Positions 20,608-30,502 of a DNA stretch of 64,000 bases are shown here, one piece after another. The stretch comes from Microbacterium barkeri. GTDB taxonomy: Bacteria; Actinomycetota; Actinomycetes; Actinomycetales; Microbacteriaceae. A model generated the notes under the pieces. That model was given only the letters and a program-made list of their open reading frames with translations, made no database searches and was not told the DNA's origin. Location of the stretch: positions 35,709-99,708 of the forward strand of contig NZ_BSEJ01000014.1 in assembly GCF_027921765.1 (NCBI RefSeq), in the 5' to 3' direction. A program made the translations under genes and the position numbers. Within the stretch, counting starts at the first letter, position 1. Each line of letters opens with the position of its first letter.

Positions 20608-21189
20608 ATGAGCATCCCCCGCCAGCTCCCCAACGCGATCACGGTCGTGCGCATCCCGCTCGCGATCGTGTTCTTCGTGCTCCTGCTCATCGGGGGCCAT
20701 CTCGGCGAGGGAAGCCTTCCCCTGCGATGGACGGCGGCCATCCTCTTCATCGTCGCGATCTCGACCGACTGGGTCGACGGCTACCTCGCGCGCCGCTACG
20801 ACATCGTGAGCGACTTCGGCAAGCTCTGGGATCCGATCGCCGACAAGCTGCTCACGGGCGCGGCCTTCGTCGGGCTCGCGATCCTCGGCGAGATGGCGTG
20901 GTGGATGGTCGTCGTCATCCTCGTCCGGGAGTGGGGGATCACGATCCACCGCTTCGTGGTCGTCCGGCAGCACGTCGTGGCCGCCGCCTGGATGGGCAAG
21001 CTCAAGACCGCGTTCCAGGGGGTGGCGCTCGGGTGGGCGCTCCTGCCGTTCTGGCTTCTCATCGGCGAGCCGGCGTTCGCGGTCATCACCCTCATCCTCA
21101 TGTGGATCGTCGTCGTGCTCACCGTGGCGAGCGGCGTCGACTACGTGCTCGCGCAGATCCGCGGAGCGCGGGCGGACGCCGGTGAGTGA
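20608..21189 (+). CDS. pgsA: CDP-diacylglycerol--glycerol-3-phosphate 3-phosphatidyltransferase
   Basis: This membrane enzyme would make phosphatidylglycerol phosphate, the first step to phosphatidylglycerol and cardiolipin. The 193-residue protein has the complete CDP-alcohol phosphotransferase motif DxxDGxxARxxxxxSxxGxxxDxxxD at residues 54-79 (DWVDGYLARR, then DFGKLWDPIAD) and about five hydrophobic helices. It lies 25 bases after ftsK and overlaps cinA by 8 bases. The same ftsK-pgsA-cinA-clgR order occurs in mycobacteria. Confidence 0.94.
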   Translation: MSIPRQLPNAITVVRIPLAIVFFVLLLIGGHLGEGSLPLRWTAAILFIVAISTDWVDGYLARRYDIVSDFGKLWDPIADKLLTGAAFVGLAILGEMAWWMVVVILVREWGITIHRFVVVRQHVVAAAWMGKLKTAFQGVALGWALLPFWLLIGEPAFAVITLILMWIVVVLTVASGVDYVLAQIRGARADAGE

Positions 21190-21682
21190 CGTGAAGCGCG
21201 AGACGTTCGCGGTCGCGAACGAGCTCCTGCGCCGGCTGTCGGCGCGCAACTGGAGCATCGCGACCGCGGAGTCGCTCACGGGGGGCCTGCTGTCGTCGGC
21301 GATCATCGAGGTGCCCGGCTCGTCGCAGCGGATGCGCGGCGGCGTGGTGGCCTACGACACCGCGATCAAGCACAGCGTGCTGGGCGTCGACGCGGCCCTC
21401 CTCGAGGAGCATGGCGCGGTGCACCCGGACGTCGCGCGCGAGATGGCGGCCGGAGCGCGGCGCACGCTCGCGCTGGCCGACGAGGACACCATGGTGGGGC
21501 TGTCGACGACGGGGATCGCCGGCCCGGCGTCGCCGGACGGGCAGCCGGTCGGGACCGTGCACGTCGCGGTCGCCACGCCCGAGCGCGTCGTCGTGGCCTC
21601 GCACCTGTTCGACGGCGACCGGGCGGAGATCCGGGCGAGCGCCGTGCTCGCGGCCCTCGATCTCGCGGTCGCAGAGATCTGA
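21182..21682 (+). CDS. cinA: CinA C-terminal-type nicotinamide-nucleotide amidohydrolase
   Basis: The 166-residue product is a stand-alone CinA C-terminal (PncC) domain, which deamidates nicotinamide mononucleotide to recycle NAD breakdown products. TAESLTGGLLSSAI near residues 29-42 carries the conserved catalytic Ser region, and LSTTGIAGPASPDG the second conserved loop. The N-terminal molybdopterin-like domain of full-length CinA is absent, as usual in actinobacteria. The start is GTG inside the end of pgsA. Its position before the clgR-recA block is conserved. Confidence 0.92.
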   Translation: MSDVKRETFAVANELLRRLSARNWSIATAESLTGGLLSSAIIEVPGSSQRMRGGVVAYDTAIKHSVLGVDAALLEEHGAVHPDVAREMAAGARRTLALADEDTMVGLSTTGIAGPASPDGQPVGTVHVAVATPERVVVASHLFDGDRAEIRASAVLAALDLAVAEI

Positions 21683-21740
21683 GGGCGGGCACTGGGCGGA
21701 TTCTCGGCGTGAGCGGCGCCCCGCCCCGTGTCAAGCGGGA

Positions 21741-21769
21741 TTAAATTGGTCTCATCGGTGTTGTACTCT
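21741..21769 (+). promoter_or_regulatory. Probable promoter of clgR
   Basis: TTAAAT at 21741-21746 and TACTCT at 21764-21769 are 17 bases apart, in an unusually AT-rich patch for this DNA. A palindrome CATCCG-T-CGGATG lies downstream at 21774-21786 and might be an operator. No convincing ClgR site was found. Confidence 0.5.
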
Positions 21770-21808
21770 GATGCATCCGTCGGATGGTGGAGTGAGGAGG
21801 GGATAGTC

Positions 21809-22123
21809 ATGATCCTGGTTCGTCAAGAGATCGGCGACGTTCTGCGCGGCTTCCGCCAGCAGAAGGGCCAGACCCTCCGTCAGGTCGCGAGCAAGGCGAG
21901 CGTCGCGCTCGGATACCTGAGCGAGGTCGAGCGGGGCCAGAAGGAGGCCTCGAGCGAGATCCTCGCCTCGGTCGCCGAGGCGCTCGACGTGCCCATCTCC
22001 ACGATCTACCGGACGGTGGGCGATCGCATCGCGGTGCTCGAGGGACTCGACGTGCAGGCGTTCCCCGACGTCGTGCCCGACGACCTCATCGCCGAGGTCG
22101 AGCCCGAGCTGTCCTTCCGCTGA
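21809..22123 (+). CDS. clgR: ClgR-type XRE helix-turn-helix regulator
   Basis: The 104-residue DNA-binding protein has an XRE helix-turn-helix at about residues 8-62 (LRQVASKASVALGYLSEVERG as core). The context after cinA and before recA is that of ClgR, the activator of clp protease and other stress genes in actinobacteria. Its C-terminal residues (VEPELSFR) are short and acidic. GGAGGGGATAG precedes the ATG. Naming as clgR rests on the domain plus conserved gene order. ClgR usually controls its own expression and is itself degraded by Clp protease. Confidence 0.88.
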   Translation: MILVRQEIGDVLRGFRQQKGQTLRQVASKASVALGYLSEVERGQKEASSEILASVAEALDVPISTIYRTVGDRIAVLEGLDVQAFPDVVPDDLIAEVEPELSFR

Positions 22124-22129
22124 CCGCGC

Positions 22130-22348
22130 ATGCGCCGCAGCGAGTTCCTGCGCGCCGTCGACGCCGAGTTCGGCGGTCGCGCGGCCTCGCTCGTGCACGA
22201 CCTGGTGCTCACGGGCATCGGGCGCACCGCCCAGGAGGCGCTCGAGGTCGGCGTGCCTCCGCGCGACATCTGGGAGGCGCTGTGCATCGAGACGGACGTC
22301 CCTCCCGCACGCCGGCACGGAGCCGGCCGGCTCGAACCGCGACGCTGA
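22130..22348 (+). CDS. DUF3046 domain protein
   Basis: This 72-residue protein matches the small DUF3046 family, which sits between clgR-like genes and recA in many actinobacteria. The core reads FLRAVDAEFG near the N-terminus and then a second block with ALEVGVPPRDIWEALCIETDVP. It starts 6 bases after the clgR stop, so both are cotranscribed. The function is unknown. Constant placement next to recA hints at a DNA-repair or stress role. Confidence 0.88.
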   Translation: MRRSEFLRAVDAEFGGRAASLVHDLVLTGIGRTAQEALEVGVPPRDIWEALCIETDVPPARRHGAGRLEPRR

Positions 22349-22609
22349 ACCCGCGCCCCGCCGTTCGATTCTCGGATCGCGTTCATCGGCGTGTCATCGA
22401 AGGTGCGTTCGAAGAGAGCGTAGTCTCGTGCACAACGTGGTTCCGGGACGATATCCCTCCACAGATGCGGCGGTCCGGCGGCGATGTCGGTGGTCCTCCG
22501 TAGCGTGGGAGTCGGCATCAGCGCCACGCGCCTTGTCGCAGTCCTCGGCCATCCGGTCGGAGCGCGACAGCCTACAGGCGGCGGTTCACGAGTGGAGAAG
22601 GAACAGGAA
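22349..22609 (+). promoter_or_regulatory. recA upstream region
   Basis: The region between DUF3046 and recA holds the LexA box at 22397-22412 and a possible -10 box TAGTCT at 22421-22426. Transcription from that box would give a leader of about 180 bases with no recognised riboswitch. The remaining sequence shows no other gene. Confidence 0.55.
22397..22412. promoter_or_regulatory. LexA (SOS) box upstream of recA
   Basis: TCGAAGGTGCGTTCGA matches the actinobacterial LexA box TCGAACNNNNGTTCGA with one mismatch. It lies about 200 bases before recA in a 261-base gene-free region. A second SOS box with the same CATCGAAG-N4-GTTCG core is upstream of the LysM gene at 36822-36837. Confidence 0.85.
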
Positions 22610-23671
<1,062 letters not shown>

Positions 23672-23678
23672 GGCGCGC

Positions 23679-24614
23679 ATGAGCGACGTGGCCGACGGGG
23701 GCGAGGGCGACCTCGCCCCCGTGATCCCGCTCTTCGGTGGGAGGGGGCCGGTGGCACCCTCTCACCCCACGCGCCGCACGCGCCCATCCGATGACGCCGA
23801 CCGCGGGGCGGCCGGCGTCGCCGATCCCGCGAGGTCGGCGCATCCGGCCGGGAGGGCGAGCCGGCACGCGGCGGACGGCGCCATCCCCGGCGATGCCATC
23901 CCGAGCGGCGTCGCGTCGACGAGCGGCGACGACGCGGATGACGCCCGAGCGTCCGACGAGGCGTCCGGCGAACGCTGGCACACGACCTGGCGGGATCTCG
24001 GGGCCGGTGAGCGGCGCATCGCTCCCGTCCCGGCTGTCACGACGACCGTGCGCGACGGCGTGCGGTTCGTGGAGGTCGCTCCTGCCGTCGACCCCGCTGG
24101 TTCCGAGGACGAGCGGGGGCCATCGGAGGTCGCCGACGCTGCGGAGGCTCGGCTGCTGAAGGCGCTGCGTTCGCGCTCGCTCTCCGTGAGCGAGGCGCGC
24201 ATGCGGCTGCGGAAAGACGAGGTCGACGCGGGCCTGATCGACGAGATCATCGACCGGCTGGAGCGGCTCGGCGCACTCGATGACGCCGCCCTCGCGGAGC
24301 AGCTCGTCCACGCCGGCACGACGCGCAAGAACCAGGGGCGCCGCGCGATCGCGCAGGCGCTGTCGTCCCGCGGCATCCCGCGCGACGTGATCGACGCCGC
24401 GCTCGACGACCTGCCCGACGACGACGAGGAGCGCGCGCTCGAGTTCGCGCGCGGGAAGGCGCGGAGCCTCGTGCGCTATGACGACGACACCGCTCTCCGG
24501 CGGCTCGTCGGCCAGCTCGCGCGGCGGGGGTTCGGCGGCTCGCTCGCGATGACCGCGGCGCGTCGCGCACTCGACGAGGCACGCGGCGGCGGTCACAGCG
24601 TGCGGTTCCGCTGA
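23679..24614 (+). CDS. recX: Regulatory protein RecX with long N-terminal extension
   Basis: RecX binds RecA filaments and limits recombinase activity. The 311-residue product is about twice the usual length because roughly 145 disordered residues, rich in Asp, Ala and Arg, precede the RecX helices. The family part begins EARLLKALRSRSLSVSEARM and includes LGALDDAALAEQLV and GRRAIAQALSSRGIP, the three-helix tandem repeats. It starts 7 bases after recA and shares its transcript. Long N-termini are seen in other actinobacterial RecX proteins, and whether the tail is functional is unknown. Confidence 0.93.
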   Translation: MSDVADGGEGDLAPVIPLFGGRGPVAPSHPTRRTRPSDDADRGAAGVADPARSAHPAGRASRHAADGAIPGDAIPSGVASTSGDDADDARASDEASGERWHTTWRDLGAGERRIAPVPAVTTTVRDGVRFVEVAPAVDPAGSEDERGPSEVADAAEARLLKALRSRSLSVSEARMRLRKDEVDAGLIDEIIDRLERLGALDDAALAEQLVHAGTTRKNQGRRAIAQALSSRGIPRDVIDAALDDLPDDDEERALEFARGKARSLVRYDDDTALRRLVGQLARRGFGGSLAMTAARRALDEARGGGHSVRFR

Positions 24615-24663
24615 GCGATCCCTCGGCGCGCCCGCGGGGAGCGGAACGTAGAATGTCCTGGTC

Positions 24664-26211
24664 ATGACTACGCCATCCAGCGCCCCCACGCTCATCGAGC
24701 CCTCGCCCGCAGCCTTCGACGCACAGGGACGCGCTCGCTCGTACGAGGTCCGCACCTTCGGGTGCCAGATGAACGTGCACGACTCCGAGCGCCTCTCCGG
24801 CTCGCTCGAGAGCGCCGGCTACGTCAAGGCGGCGCCCGGCGAGGAGGCCGATCTCGTCGTCATCAACACGTGCGCGGTCCGCGAGAACGCGTCAGGCAAG
24901 CTCTACGGCACGCTCGGTCATCTCAAGTCCCGCAAGGACGCCCACGCGGGCATGCAGATCGCCGTCGGCGGCTGCCTCGCCCAGATGGACAAGGAAGCCG
25001 TTCTCGAGCGCGCCCCATGGGTGGACGTCGTCTTCGGAACCCACAACATGGGCTCGCTGCCTGAGCTCCTCGAGCGGTCGCGCCACAACGGCGAGGCCGA
25101 GGTCGAGATCCTCGAGTCCCTCGAGGTGTTCCCGTCGACCCTCCCGACCAAGCGCGACTCGACCTACTCGGGATGGGTCTCGATCTCCGTCGGGTGCAAC
25201 AACACCTGCACGTTCTGCATCGTCCCCAGCCTGCGCGGCAAGGAGAAGGACCGTCGGCCCGGCGACATCCTCAGCGAGATCCGCCTGCTCGTCGACGACG
25301 GCGCGATCGAGGTCACCCTGCTCGGCCAGAACGTGAACACCTACGGCGTCGAGTTCGGCGATCGCGAGGCATTCGGGAAGCTGCTCCGCGCCGCCGGCGA
25401 GATCGAGGGCCTCGAGCGCATCCGCTTCACGAGCCCGCACCCTGCGGCCTTCACCGACGACGTCATCGCGGCGATGGCCGAGACCCCCGCGGTCATGCCG
25501 CAGCTGCACATGCCGCTGCAGTCGGGCAGCGACAGCATCCTCAAGGCGATGCGCCGGTCCTACCGCAGCGCCAAGTTCCTCGGGATCCTCGATCGTGTCC
25601 GCGAGCGCATCCCGCACGCCGCGATCTCGACCGACATCATCGTCGGCTTCCCGGGTGAGACGGACGCCGACTTCGAGGACACGCTGCGCGTCGTCGAGCA
25701 GGCGCGGTTCGCGAACGCGTTCACGTTCCAGTACTCGATCCGCGAGGGCACGCCGGCGGCGACCATGCCGAACCAGGTTCCGAAGGAGGTCGTGCAGGAG
25801 CGCTACGACCGCCTCGTCGCCCTTCAGGAGCGCATCTCGCTCGAGGAGAACCACAAGCAGCTCGGCCGTTCGGTCGAGGTGCTGGTGTCGACCGGCGAGG
25901 GGAAGAAGGACGCCGCGACCCACCGCCTCACGGGCCGCGCGGAGGACAACCGGCTCGTGCACTTCGAGCTGCCGGACGGTTCGGAGCGCCCGCGCCCCGG
26001 CGACGTCGTGACCGTCGAGATCACGCACGCCGCGCCCTTCCATCTCCTCGCGGACAGCCCCGACGGCGCGCCGCTGCGCATCCGGCGCACGCGCGCGGGC
26101 GACGCATGGGATCGCTCGCAGGCGGAGTCGTGCGCCGTGCCCGCGGCACCCGGCGCGAGCGCCTCGGGCGCCGTGCGGCTCGGCCTGCCCACCATCCGCG
26201 TCGGCGTGTGA
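24664..26211 (+). CDS. miaB: tRNA-2-methylthio-N6-dimethylallyladenosine synthase
   Basis: MiaB is a radical-SAM methylthiotransferase that adds a methylthio group to i6A37 of tRNAs reading UNN codons. The 515-residue protein has the N-terminal cluster cysteines (Cys34 in FGCQMN, then NTCAVREN and GGCLAQ), the radical-SAM CxxxCxxC at Cys178, Cys182 and Cys185, and a TRAM domain near the end. About 35 extra Ala-rich residues close the C-terminus. A TAGAAT box lies 9 bases before the ATG. Its last bases overlap the start of miaA, the enzyme making its substrate. Confidence 0.96.
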   Translation: MTTPSSAPTLIEPSPAAFDAQGRARSYEVRTFGCQMNVHDSERLSGSLESAGYVKAAPGEEADLVVINTCAVRENASGKLYGTLGHLKSRKDAHAGMQIAVGGCLAQMDKEAVLERAPWVDVVFGTHNMGSLPELLERSRHNGEAEVEILESLEVFPSTLPTKRDSTYSGWVSISVGCNNTCTFCIVPSLRGKEKDRRPGDILSEIRLLVDDGAIEVTLLGQNVNTYGVEFGDREAFGKLLRAAGEIEGLERIRFTSPHPAAFTDDVIAAMAETPAVMPQLHMPLQSGSDSILKAMRRSYRSAKFLGILDRVRERIPHAAISTDIIVGFPGETDADFEDTLRVVEQARFANAFTFQYSIREGTPAATMPNQVPKEVVQERYDRLVALQERISLEENHKQLGRSVEVLVSTGEGKKDAATHRLTGRAEDNRLVHFELPDGSERPRPGDVVTVEITHAAPFHLLADSPDGAPLRIRRTRAGDAWDRSQAESCAVPAAPGASASGAVRLGLPTIRVGV

Positions 26212-27125
26212 CGCTCGCGGATTCGCCGCGGCTCTGGGCCGTCGTCGGAGCGACGGGAACGGGCAAGAGCGACCTCTCGCTCGACATCGCCGAGGCGGTC
26301 GCCGCGGAGGGTCGGCACGCCGAGATCGTGAACGCCGACGCCATGCAGCTCTACCGCGGCATGGACATCGGCACGGCCAAGGTCCCCGTGGCCGAGCGCC
26401 GTGGCATCCCGCATCACCTCCTCGACGTCCTGGAGGTGACCGAGGAGGCCGCCGTCGCGCGCTACCAGGTCGACGCGCGCGCGGCGATCGACGCCGCGCT
26501 CGCCCGCGGGCACGATGCGATCCTCGTCGGCGGATCGGGGCTCTACGTCTCGAGCGTGCTCTTCGACTTCCGCTTCCCGCCGCGCGACGCGGCTCTGCGT
26601 GCGCGCCTCGAGGCCGAGCTCGAGACCTCGGGGCCCGGCGCGCTCTACGCGCGTCTGCAGCAGGAGGACCCGCAGACCGCCGCCCGCGTCGACCCGCGCA
26701 ACGGCCGCCGCATCGTGCGCGCCCTCGAGGTCCTCGCGCAGGGCGCGTCCACGCACGGCGCCGCTCTCCCGGAGGCGCCCGAGCTGTGGCGTCCGGCGAC
26801 GATCCTCGGTCTCCACCTCGAGCGGGCGGCCCTCGTCGAGCGTCTCGACCGGCGCGTCGAGCGGATGTGGGACGAGGGTCTCGTGGGGGAGGTCGAGCAC
26901 CTCCGCACGCAGGGGCTCGAGCAGGGGGCGACCGCGCCGCGGGCGATCGGCTACGCCCAGGCGCTCGCGCAGCTGGACGGCGCCCTCTCCGAGGAGGACG
27001 CGATCGCCGAGACGCAGGCGCTCACGCGCCGCTACGCACGACGGCAGGTCTCGTGGTTCCGGCGGTACCCCGAGGTGCGCTGGTTCGAAGCGGGCGCTGT
27101 CCCGCTCGTCGACGCCCTGCGCTGA
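26208..27125 (+). CDS. miaA: tRNA dimethylallyltransferase
   Basis: MiaA transfers a dimethylallyl group to A37 of tRNA, and MiaB modifies the product. The 305-residue protein has the P-loop GATGTGKS at residues 14-21, followed by [27 protein letters not shown], and the C-terminal [13 protein letters not shown] region. I chose the GTG at 26208, which overlaps the miaB stop; the longer frame upstream only repeats the end of miaB in another phase. dapF follows after 58 bases with its own -10 box. Confidence 0.95.
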   Translation: MTLADSPRLWAVVGATGTGKSDLSLDIAEAVAAEGRHAEIVNADAMQLYRGMDIGTAKVPVAERRGIPHHLLDVLEVTEEAAVARYQVDARAAIDAALARGHDAILVGGSGLYVSSVLFDFRFPPRDAALRARLEAELETSGPGALYARLQQEDPQTAARVDPRNGRRIVRALEVLAQGASTHGAALPEAPELWRPATILGLHLERAALVERLDRRVERMWDEGLVGEVEHLRTQGLEQGATAPRAIGYAQALAQLDGALSEEDAIAETQALTRRYARRQVSWFRRYPEVRWFEAGAVPLVDALR

Positions 27126-27183
27126 GCCCGCCCGACGTCCCCGTGCCCCGGCCGCCGCCATCCCGCGGCCATAGACTGGGGGG

Positions 27184-28056
27184 ATGACGGAGATCCAGTT
27201 CACCAAGGGACACGGCACGGGCAACGACTTCGTCATCGTCGCCGACCCGGAAGGCGAGCTGGACCTCACCGACGACCAGATCGCGGCGCTGTGCGACCGG
27301 CGCTTCGGCATCGGCGCGGACGGCCTGCTGCGCGTGGTGCGCTCGGTGGCGCTCCCGGAAGGCGCCGCGTCGCTCGCGGAGGAACCGGCCGCCGAGTGGT
27401 TCATGGACTACCGCAACGCCGACGGCTCGAAGGCCGAGATGTGCGGCAACGGCACGCGCGTGTTCGCGCGCTATCTGCTCGACGCCGGCCTCGCCGACCT
27501 GCCGGCGGGCTCGACGCTGCCGATCGGCACTCGCGCGGGCGTCAAGGACATCACACGCAGCGAGACGGGCTTCCAGGTCGACCTCGGGCGATGGCGCGCC
27601 GAGCCGGGCGACCCGCTCGTACGCGCGCGGGGCCTCAGCGTCGCACGGCCGGGCCTCGGCATCGACGTCGGCAACCCGCACGTCGTGGTGGCGCTCGCCT
27701 CCGAGGAGGAGCTCGCCGGCCTGGACCTCACGCTGCAGCCGATCATCGACCCGGTGCCGCCCCACGGAGCGAACATCGAGTTCGTCGTCCCGCAGGGCGT
27801 GAAGGACGGCATCGGACGCATCCGCATGCGCGTGTTCGAGCGCGGCGTGGGTGAGACCCTCTCCTGCGGAACGGGGACGGCGGCCGCGGCCCTCGCGGTC
27901 CGCGACTGGGCGGGCGCCGACGCCCCTGACTTCTGGCGGGTCGACGTGCCCGGCGGAACGCTCGGGGTGCGGATGTTCCCGACCGAGGAGGGCGAGCACG
28001 TCGCGCTCTCGGGACCGGCGACCCTCGTGTTCTCGGGGACCGTCGCGCTCGCCTGA
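27184..28056 (+). CDS. dapF: Diaminopimelate epimerase
   Basis: DapF converts LL- to meso-diaminopimelate, the cell-wall and lysine precursor. The 290-residue protein shows the two catalytic cysteines, Cys87 in AEMCGNGTR and Cys228 in LSCGTGTAA, and the N-terminal [15 protein letters not shown] box at 27172-27177 is 6 bases before the ATG, with a run of six G between, so the mRNA is probably leaderless. The convergent downstream gene begins its stop codon directly after dapF, leaving no spacer. dapA and dapB are in separate loci of this window. Confidence 0.97.
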   Translation: MTEIQFTKGHGTGNDFVIVADPEGELDLTDDQIAALCDRRFGIGADGLLRVVRSVALPEGAASLAEEPAAEWFMDYRNADGSKAEMCGNGTRVFARYLLDAGLADLPAGSTLPIGTRAGVKDITRSETGFQVDLGRWRAEPGDPLVRARGLSVARPGLGIDVGNPHVVVALASEEELAGLDLTLQPIIDPVPPHGANIEFVVPQGVKDGIGRIRMRVFERGVGETLSCGTGTAAAALAVRDWAGADAPDFWRVDVPGGTLGVRMFPTEEGEHVALSGPATLVFSGTVALA

Positions 28057-28737
28057 TCAGGCGAAGGCGAGCGTCGTCGCGAGCGCCGCCATGATCACCG
28101 CGATCGCTCCGTCGAGGATGCGCCACGAGCGCGGGGAGCGCAGCCAGCGCGCCGCGACGCGCGCCATCGCCGTGAGGAAGGCGAACCAGACGGCGCTTCC
28201 CAGCACCGCGCCGAGGCCGAAGAGCCAACGGGCGTCGCCGTAGCTCGCGGAGATCGAGCCCAGCAGCAGCACGGTGTCGAGATACGTGTGCGGGTTGAGC
28301 CACGTGATCGCGAGGCACGCGAGGACGGCCGGCAGGAGCGCCGTGGTCGCCGTGCGCGGACGGACGATCGTCGCCGTGCTCGTGCGCGATCCCGCCGAGG
28401 ACTCCGGCTCGCGGTCGACGCCCGGCTCCTCGGCGACCGCGAGGGTCTCGCCCGTCGGCCGGAGGGCGCGCCACCCCGCCGCGAGAGCGTATCCCGCGAG
28501 GAACACGACACCCGCCCACTTGACGGCGTCGAAGAGCCAGGGCAGGTGCTCCACGACCACGCCGAATCCGGCGACGCCCGCCGCGACGAGCGCGACGTCG
28601 CTGAGGAAGCAGGTCACCGCGAGGGCGACCGCGTGCTGGCGGCGGATGCCCATCTTGAGGAGGAAGACGTTCTGCGCACCGGGTGCCACGATGAGCGAGA
28701 GGCAGAGGCCGAAGCCGGCGAGCAGGGCGCTGAACAT
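28057..28737 (-). CDS. lysE: LysE/ArgO family basic amino acid exporter
   Basis: The 226-residue membrane protein should export lysine and/or arginine. LysE-family hallmarks are LIVAPGAQNVFLLKMGIRRQ near residues 15-35 and the LNPHTYLDTVLLLG block in the second half, with about six membrane helices. A charged loop near residues 95-130 sits between them. The divergent LysR-type gene and the dyad between them match the classic LysE/LysG pair, in which basic amino acids switch on export. A TAGCGT box at 28745-28750 (reverse strand) lies 7 bases before the start. Lysine versus arginine preference is not readable. Confidence 0.93.
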   Translation of the reverse strand: MFSALLAGFGLCLSLIVAPGAQNVFLLKMGIRRQHAVALAVTCFLSDVALVAAGVAGFGVVVEHLPWLFDAVKWAGVVFLAGYALAAGWRALRPTGETLAVAEEPGVDREPESSAGSRTSTATIVRPRTATTALLPAVLACLAITWLNPHTYLDTVLLLGSISASYGDARWLFGLGAVLGSAVWFAFLTAMARVAARWLRSPRSWRILDGAIAVIMAALATTLAFA

Positions 28738-28781
28738 GCTCTCGACGCTACGCGCTCGCTGCGAGAAGGGAAAAGCGGATC

Positions 28782-28802
28782 TAACGATTCTCACGCTCGT
28801 TA
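28782..28802. promoter_or_regulatory. Probable LysG/ArgP operator and lysG -10 box
   Basis: TAACGA at 28782-28787 and TCGTTA at 28797-28802 are perfect inverted arms with a 9-base spacer, the size of a LysR-type recognition dyad. The right arm overlaps TAAGCT at 28801-28806, the box 6 bases before the lysG ATG, so binding would repress lysG while activating lysE across the 75-base intergenic space. Confidence 0.75.
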
Positions 28803-28812
28803 AGCTCTGCTT

Positions 28813-29706
28813 ATGCAGATCTCGCCCGAACTCGCTGGCACTGTCTCCGCGATCGTCGATGAGGGGAGCCTCGAGGGCGCCGCTCGCGCGCTGCGGATCA
28901 CTCCGTCGGCGGTCAGCCAGCGGCTGCGGTCGCTCGAGGCGCAGCTCGGGCGCGTGCTCATCGTCCGCTCCAAGCCCGCCCGCGCCACGGAGGCGGGCGC
29001 GGTCGTCGTGCGCCTCGCGCGGCAGTACGGGCTGCTTGCGCACGATGCGAGCGTCGCGCTCGGACTCGAGGGGCCCGGACGGATGAGCGTGCCGATCGCG
29101 GTGAACGCCGACTCGCTCGCGACGTGGCTGCTGCCGGGGCTGGAGCCGGTGACGCGCACGCACGACGTCGCCTTCGAGCTGCGCCGCGAGGACGAGGACC
29201 GCACGGCCGCGCTGCTCGAGGCCGGAACCGTCATGGCCGCGGTCACGTCGCAGCGCGAGCCGATCGCGGGGTGCACGGTGACCGCCCTGGGCGACACGAT
29301 CTACGACGCCGTCGCGACGCCGGGCTACGTCGCTCGGTGGCTCCCCGACGGCGTCACGGCGAGCGCACTCGCGGGCGCGCCGCTGATCGACTTCGACCGC
29401 GCCGACGACGTGCAGTCGGCCTGGCTGCGCGAGCGCGGCGTCGACCCGTCGCGGCCGCCCCGCCACTACGTCCCGGCATCCGAGGACTACGCCGCCGCCG
29501 TGCGGCTGGGCTTCGGATGGGGGATGCTCCCTCCGCTGCAGGCGAAGCCGGGCATCGAGACGGGACTGCTCGTGAAGCTGGGCGAGCCGCGGCTGCGCGT
29601 CCCGCTCTACTGGCAGCAGTGGAACCTGCGGTCGCCGCTGCTCACGGCCATCCGCGAGGCGGTGGTCACGGCCGCGCGCGCCGCGCTGCCGCCTGAGCGC
29701 GGCTAG
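28813..29706 (+). CDS. lysG: LysR-type regulator LysG/ArgP
   Basis: The 297-residue activator has an N-terminal LysR helix-turn-helix (residues 4-60, with EGAARALRITPSAVSQRLRSLE) and a periplasmic-binding-like effector domain. ArgP/LysG proteins sense lysine, arginine or histidine and turn on the divergent lysE exporter. The intergenic dyad at 28782-28802 is the likely site. The -10 box TAAGCT lies 6 bases before the ATG (leaderless). The convergent methyltransferase gene overlaps its last four bases. Confidence 0.93.
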   Translation: MQISPELAGTVSAIVDEGSLEGAARALRITPSAVSQRLRSLEAQLGRVLIVRSKPARATEAGAVVVRLARQYGLLAHDASVALGLEGPGRMSVPIAVNADSLATWLLPGLEPVTRTHDVAFELRREDEDRTAALLEAGTVMAAVTSQREPIAGCTVTALGDTIYDAVATPGYVARWLPDGVTASALAGAPLIDFDRADDVQSAWLRERGVDPSRPPRHYVPASEDYAAAVRLGFGWGMLPPLQAKPGIETGLLVKLGEPRLRVPLYWQQWNLRSPLLTAIREAVVTAARAALPPERG

Positions 29707-30341
29707 GCGATCTCGACGGCTCCGGTGGCCGGGCTGCCGTGTCGGCGCACCTTGAGCACGCGGAAGCCCTTGGCCGTCGCGTGGCGGTGGACGCTGAAGC
29801 GGTCGTCGAGAGCGGCGTCGAGCCAGCGGTGCAGGGAGTCGGAGCCCAGGTTGCGCTGCACGACGAGGTAGGCATCGCTGCGCTCGGCGAGTCGGGGGAG
29901 CCACGTCTCCATGAGCTCGTGCAGCACGGCCTTGCCGACCCGGATGGGCGGGTTCGACCAGATCGTGCGGAACGAGATCCCGTCGGGAACATCCTCGGGC
30001 AGCACCGCGTTGACATTGTCGAGGCCGAGCTCATCGGCATTGCGACGGACGAGATCGAGCGCGCGCTCGTTGACGTCGACCGCCCAGATCCGAGCGCGCG
30101 GAGAGAGCATGGCCAGCGACAGGGAGATCGGGCCCCAGCCGGCGCCGAGGTCGAGGAAGTCGCCGCCGGCGGGAGGCTCAGGGGTGTTCGACAGCAGCAC
30201 GCGGGTGCCGCTGTCGACGTGATCCGGGCTGAAGACCCCGCCCGCGGTCGTCACCTCGACGTCGCGGTCGGCGAGGGACACGCGGATGCGACGGAGCTGC
30301 TCGGGGGCGGAGGGATGCGCGCTGAAGTAGTGGTCCCCCAT
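29703..30341 (-). CDS. Class I SAM-dependent methyltransferase, RsmC/RlmG-like
   Basis: The 212-residue protein has the SAM-binding DLGAGWGPISLSLA near residues 68-82, an acidic WAVDVNERAL after it, and the NPPIRVG motif near 134 that marks guanine-N2 methyltransferases acting on rRNA (RsmC/RlmG). It lacks the N-terminal duplicated domain of RsmC, so it matches the shorter actinobacterial form. I start at the ATG at 30341 (MGDHYFSAHPSA); the longer frame adds an unrelated tail. A TAATCT box at 30350-30355 on the reverse strand is 8 bases upstream. The exact rRNA site cannot be assigned. Confidence 0.88.
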   Translation of the reverse strand: MGDHYFSAHPSAPEQLRRIRVSLADRDVEVTTAGGVFSPDHVDSGTRVLLSNTPEPPAGGDFLDLGAGWGPISLSLAMLSPRARIWAVDVNERALDLVRRNADELGLDNVNAVLPEDVPDGISFRTIWSNPPIRVGKAVLHELMETWLPRLAERSDAYLVVQRNLGSDSLHRWLDAALDDRFSVHRHATAKGFRVLKVRRHGSPATGAVEIA

Positions 30342-30502
30342 GATCCTCGAGATTACCGGAGGCATCCGGGTCGCACGCAACACCGTCGTTCCCGCAACCG
30401 CCTGTCCCGCGATCCCCGCGCGCGGTATCCTGTAGGGCTCATCGCACCCGGACGCACGCCGGCCCGGGCCCGCGGAGCGCACACCACCACGAAAGGCACC
30501 CT

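Noticed and set aside
21774..21786. Palindrome CATCCG-T-CGGATG as a ClgR operator
   Set aside because: It does not fit the known CGC-N5-GCG type of ClgR site, and CATCC/GGATG is common in this DNA, so the evidence is too weak.
22484..22609. Longer RecA with an extra N-terminus
   Set aside because: The extension would translate DNA just downstream of the LexA box; the ATG at 22610 has a good ribosome site and matches the family N-terminus.
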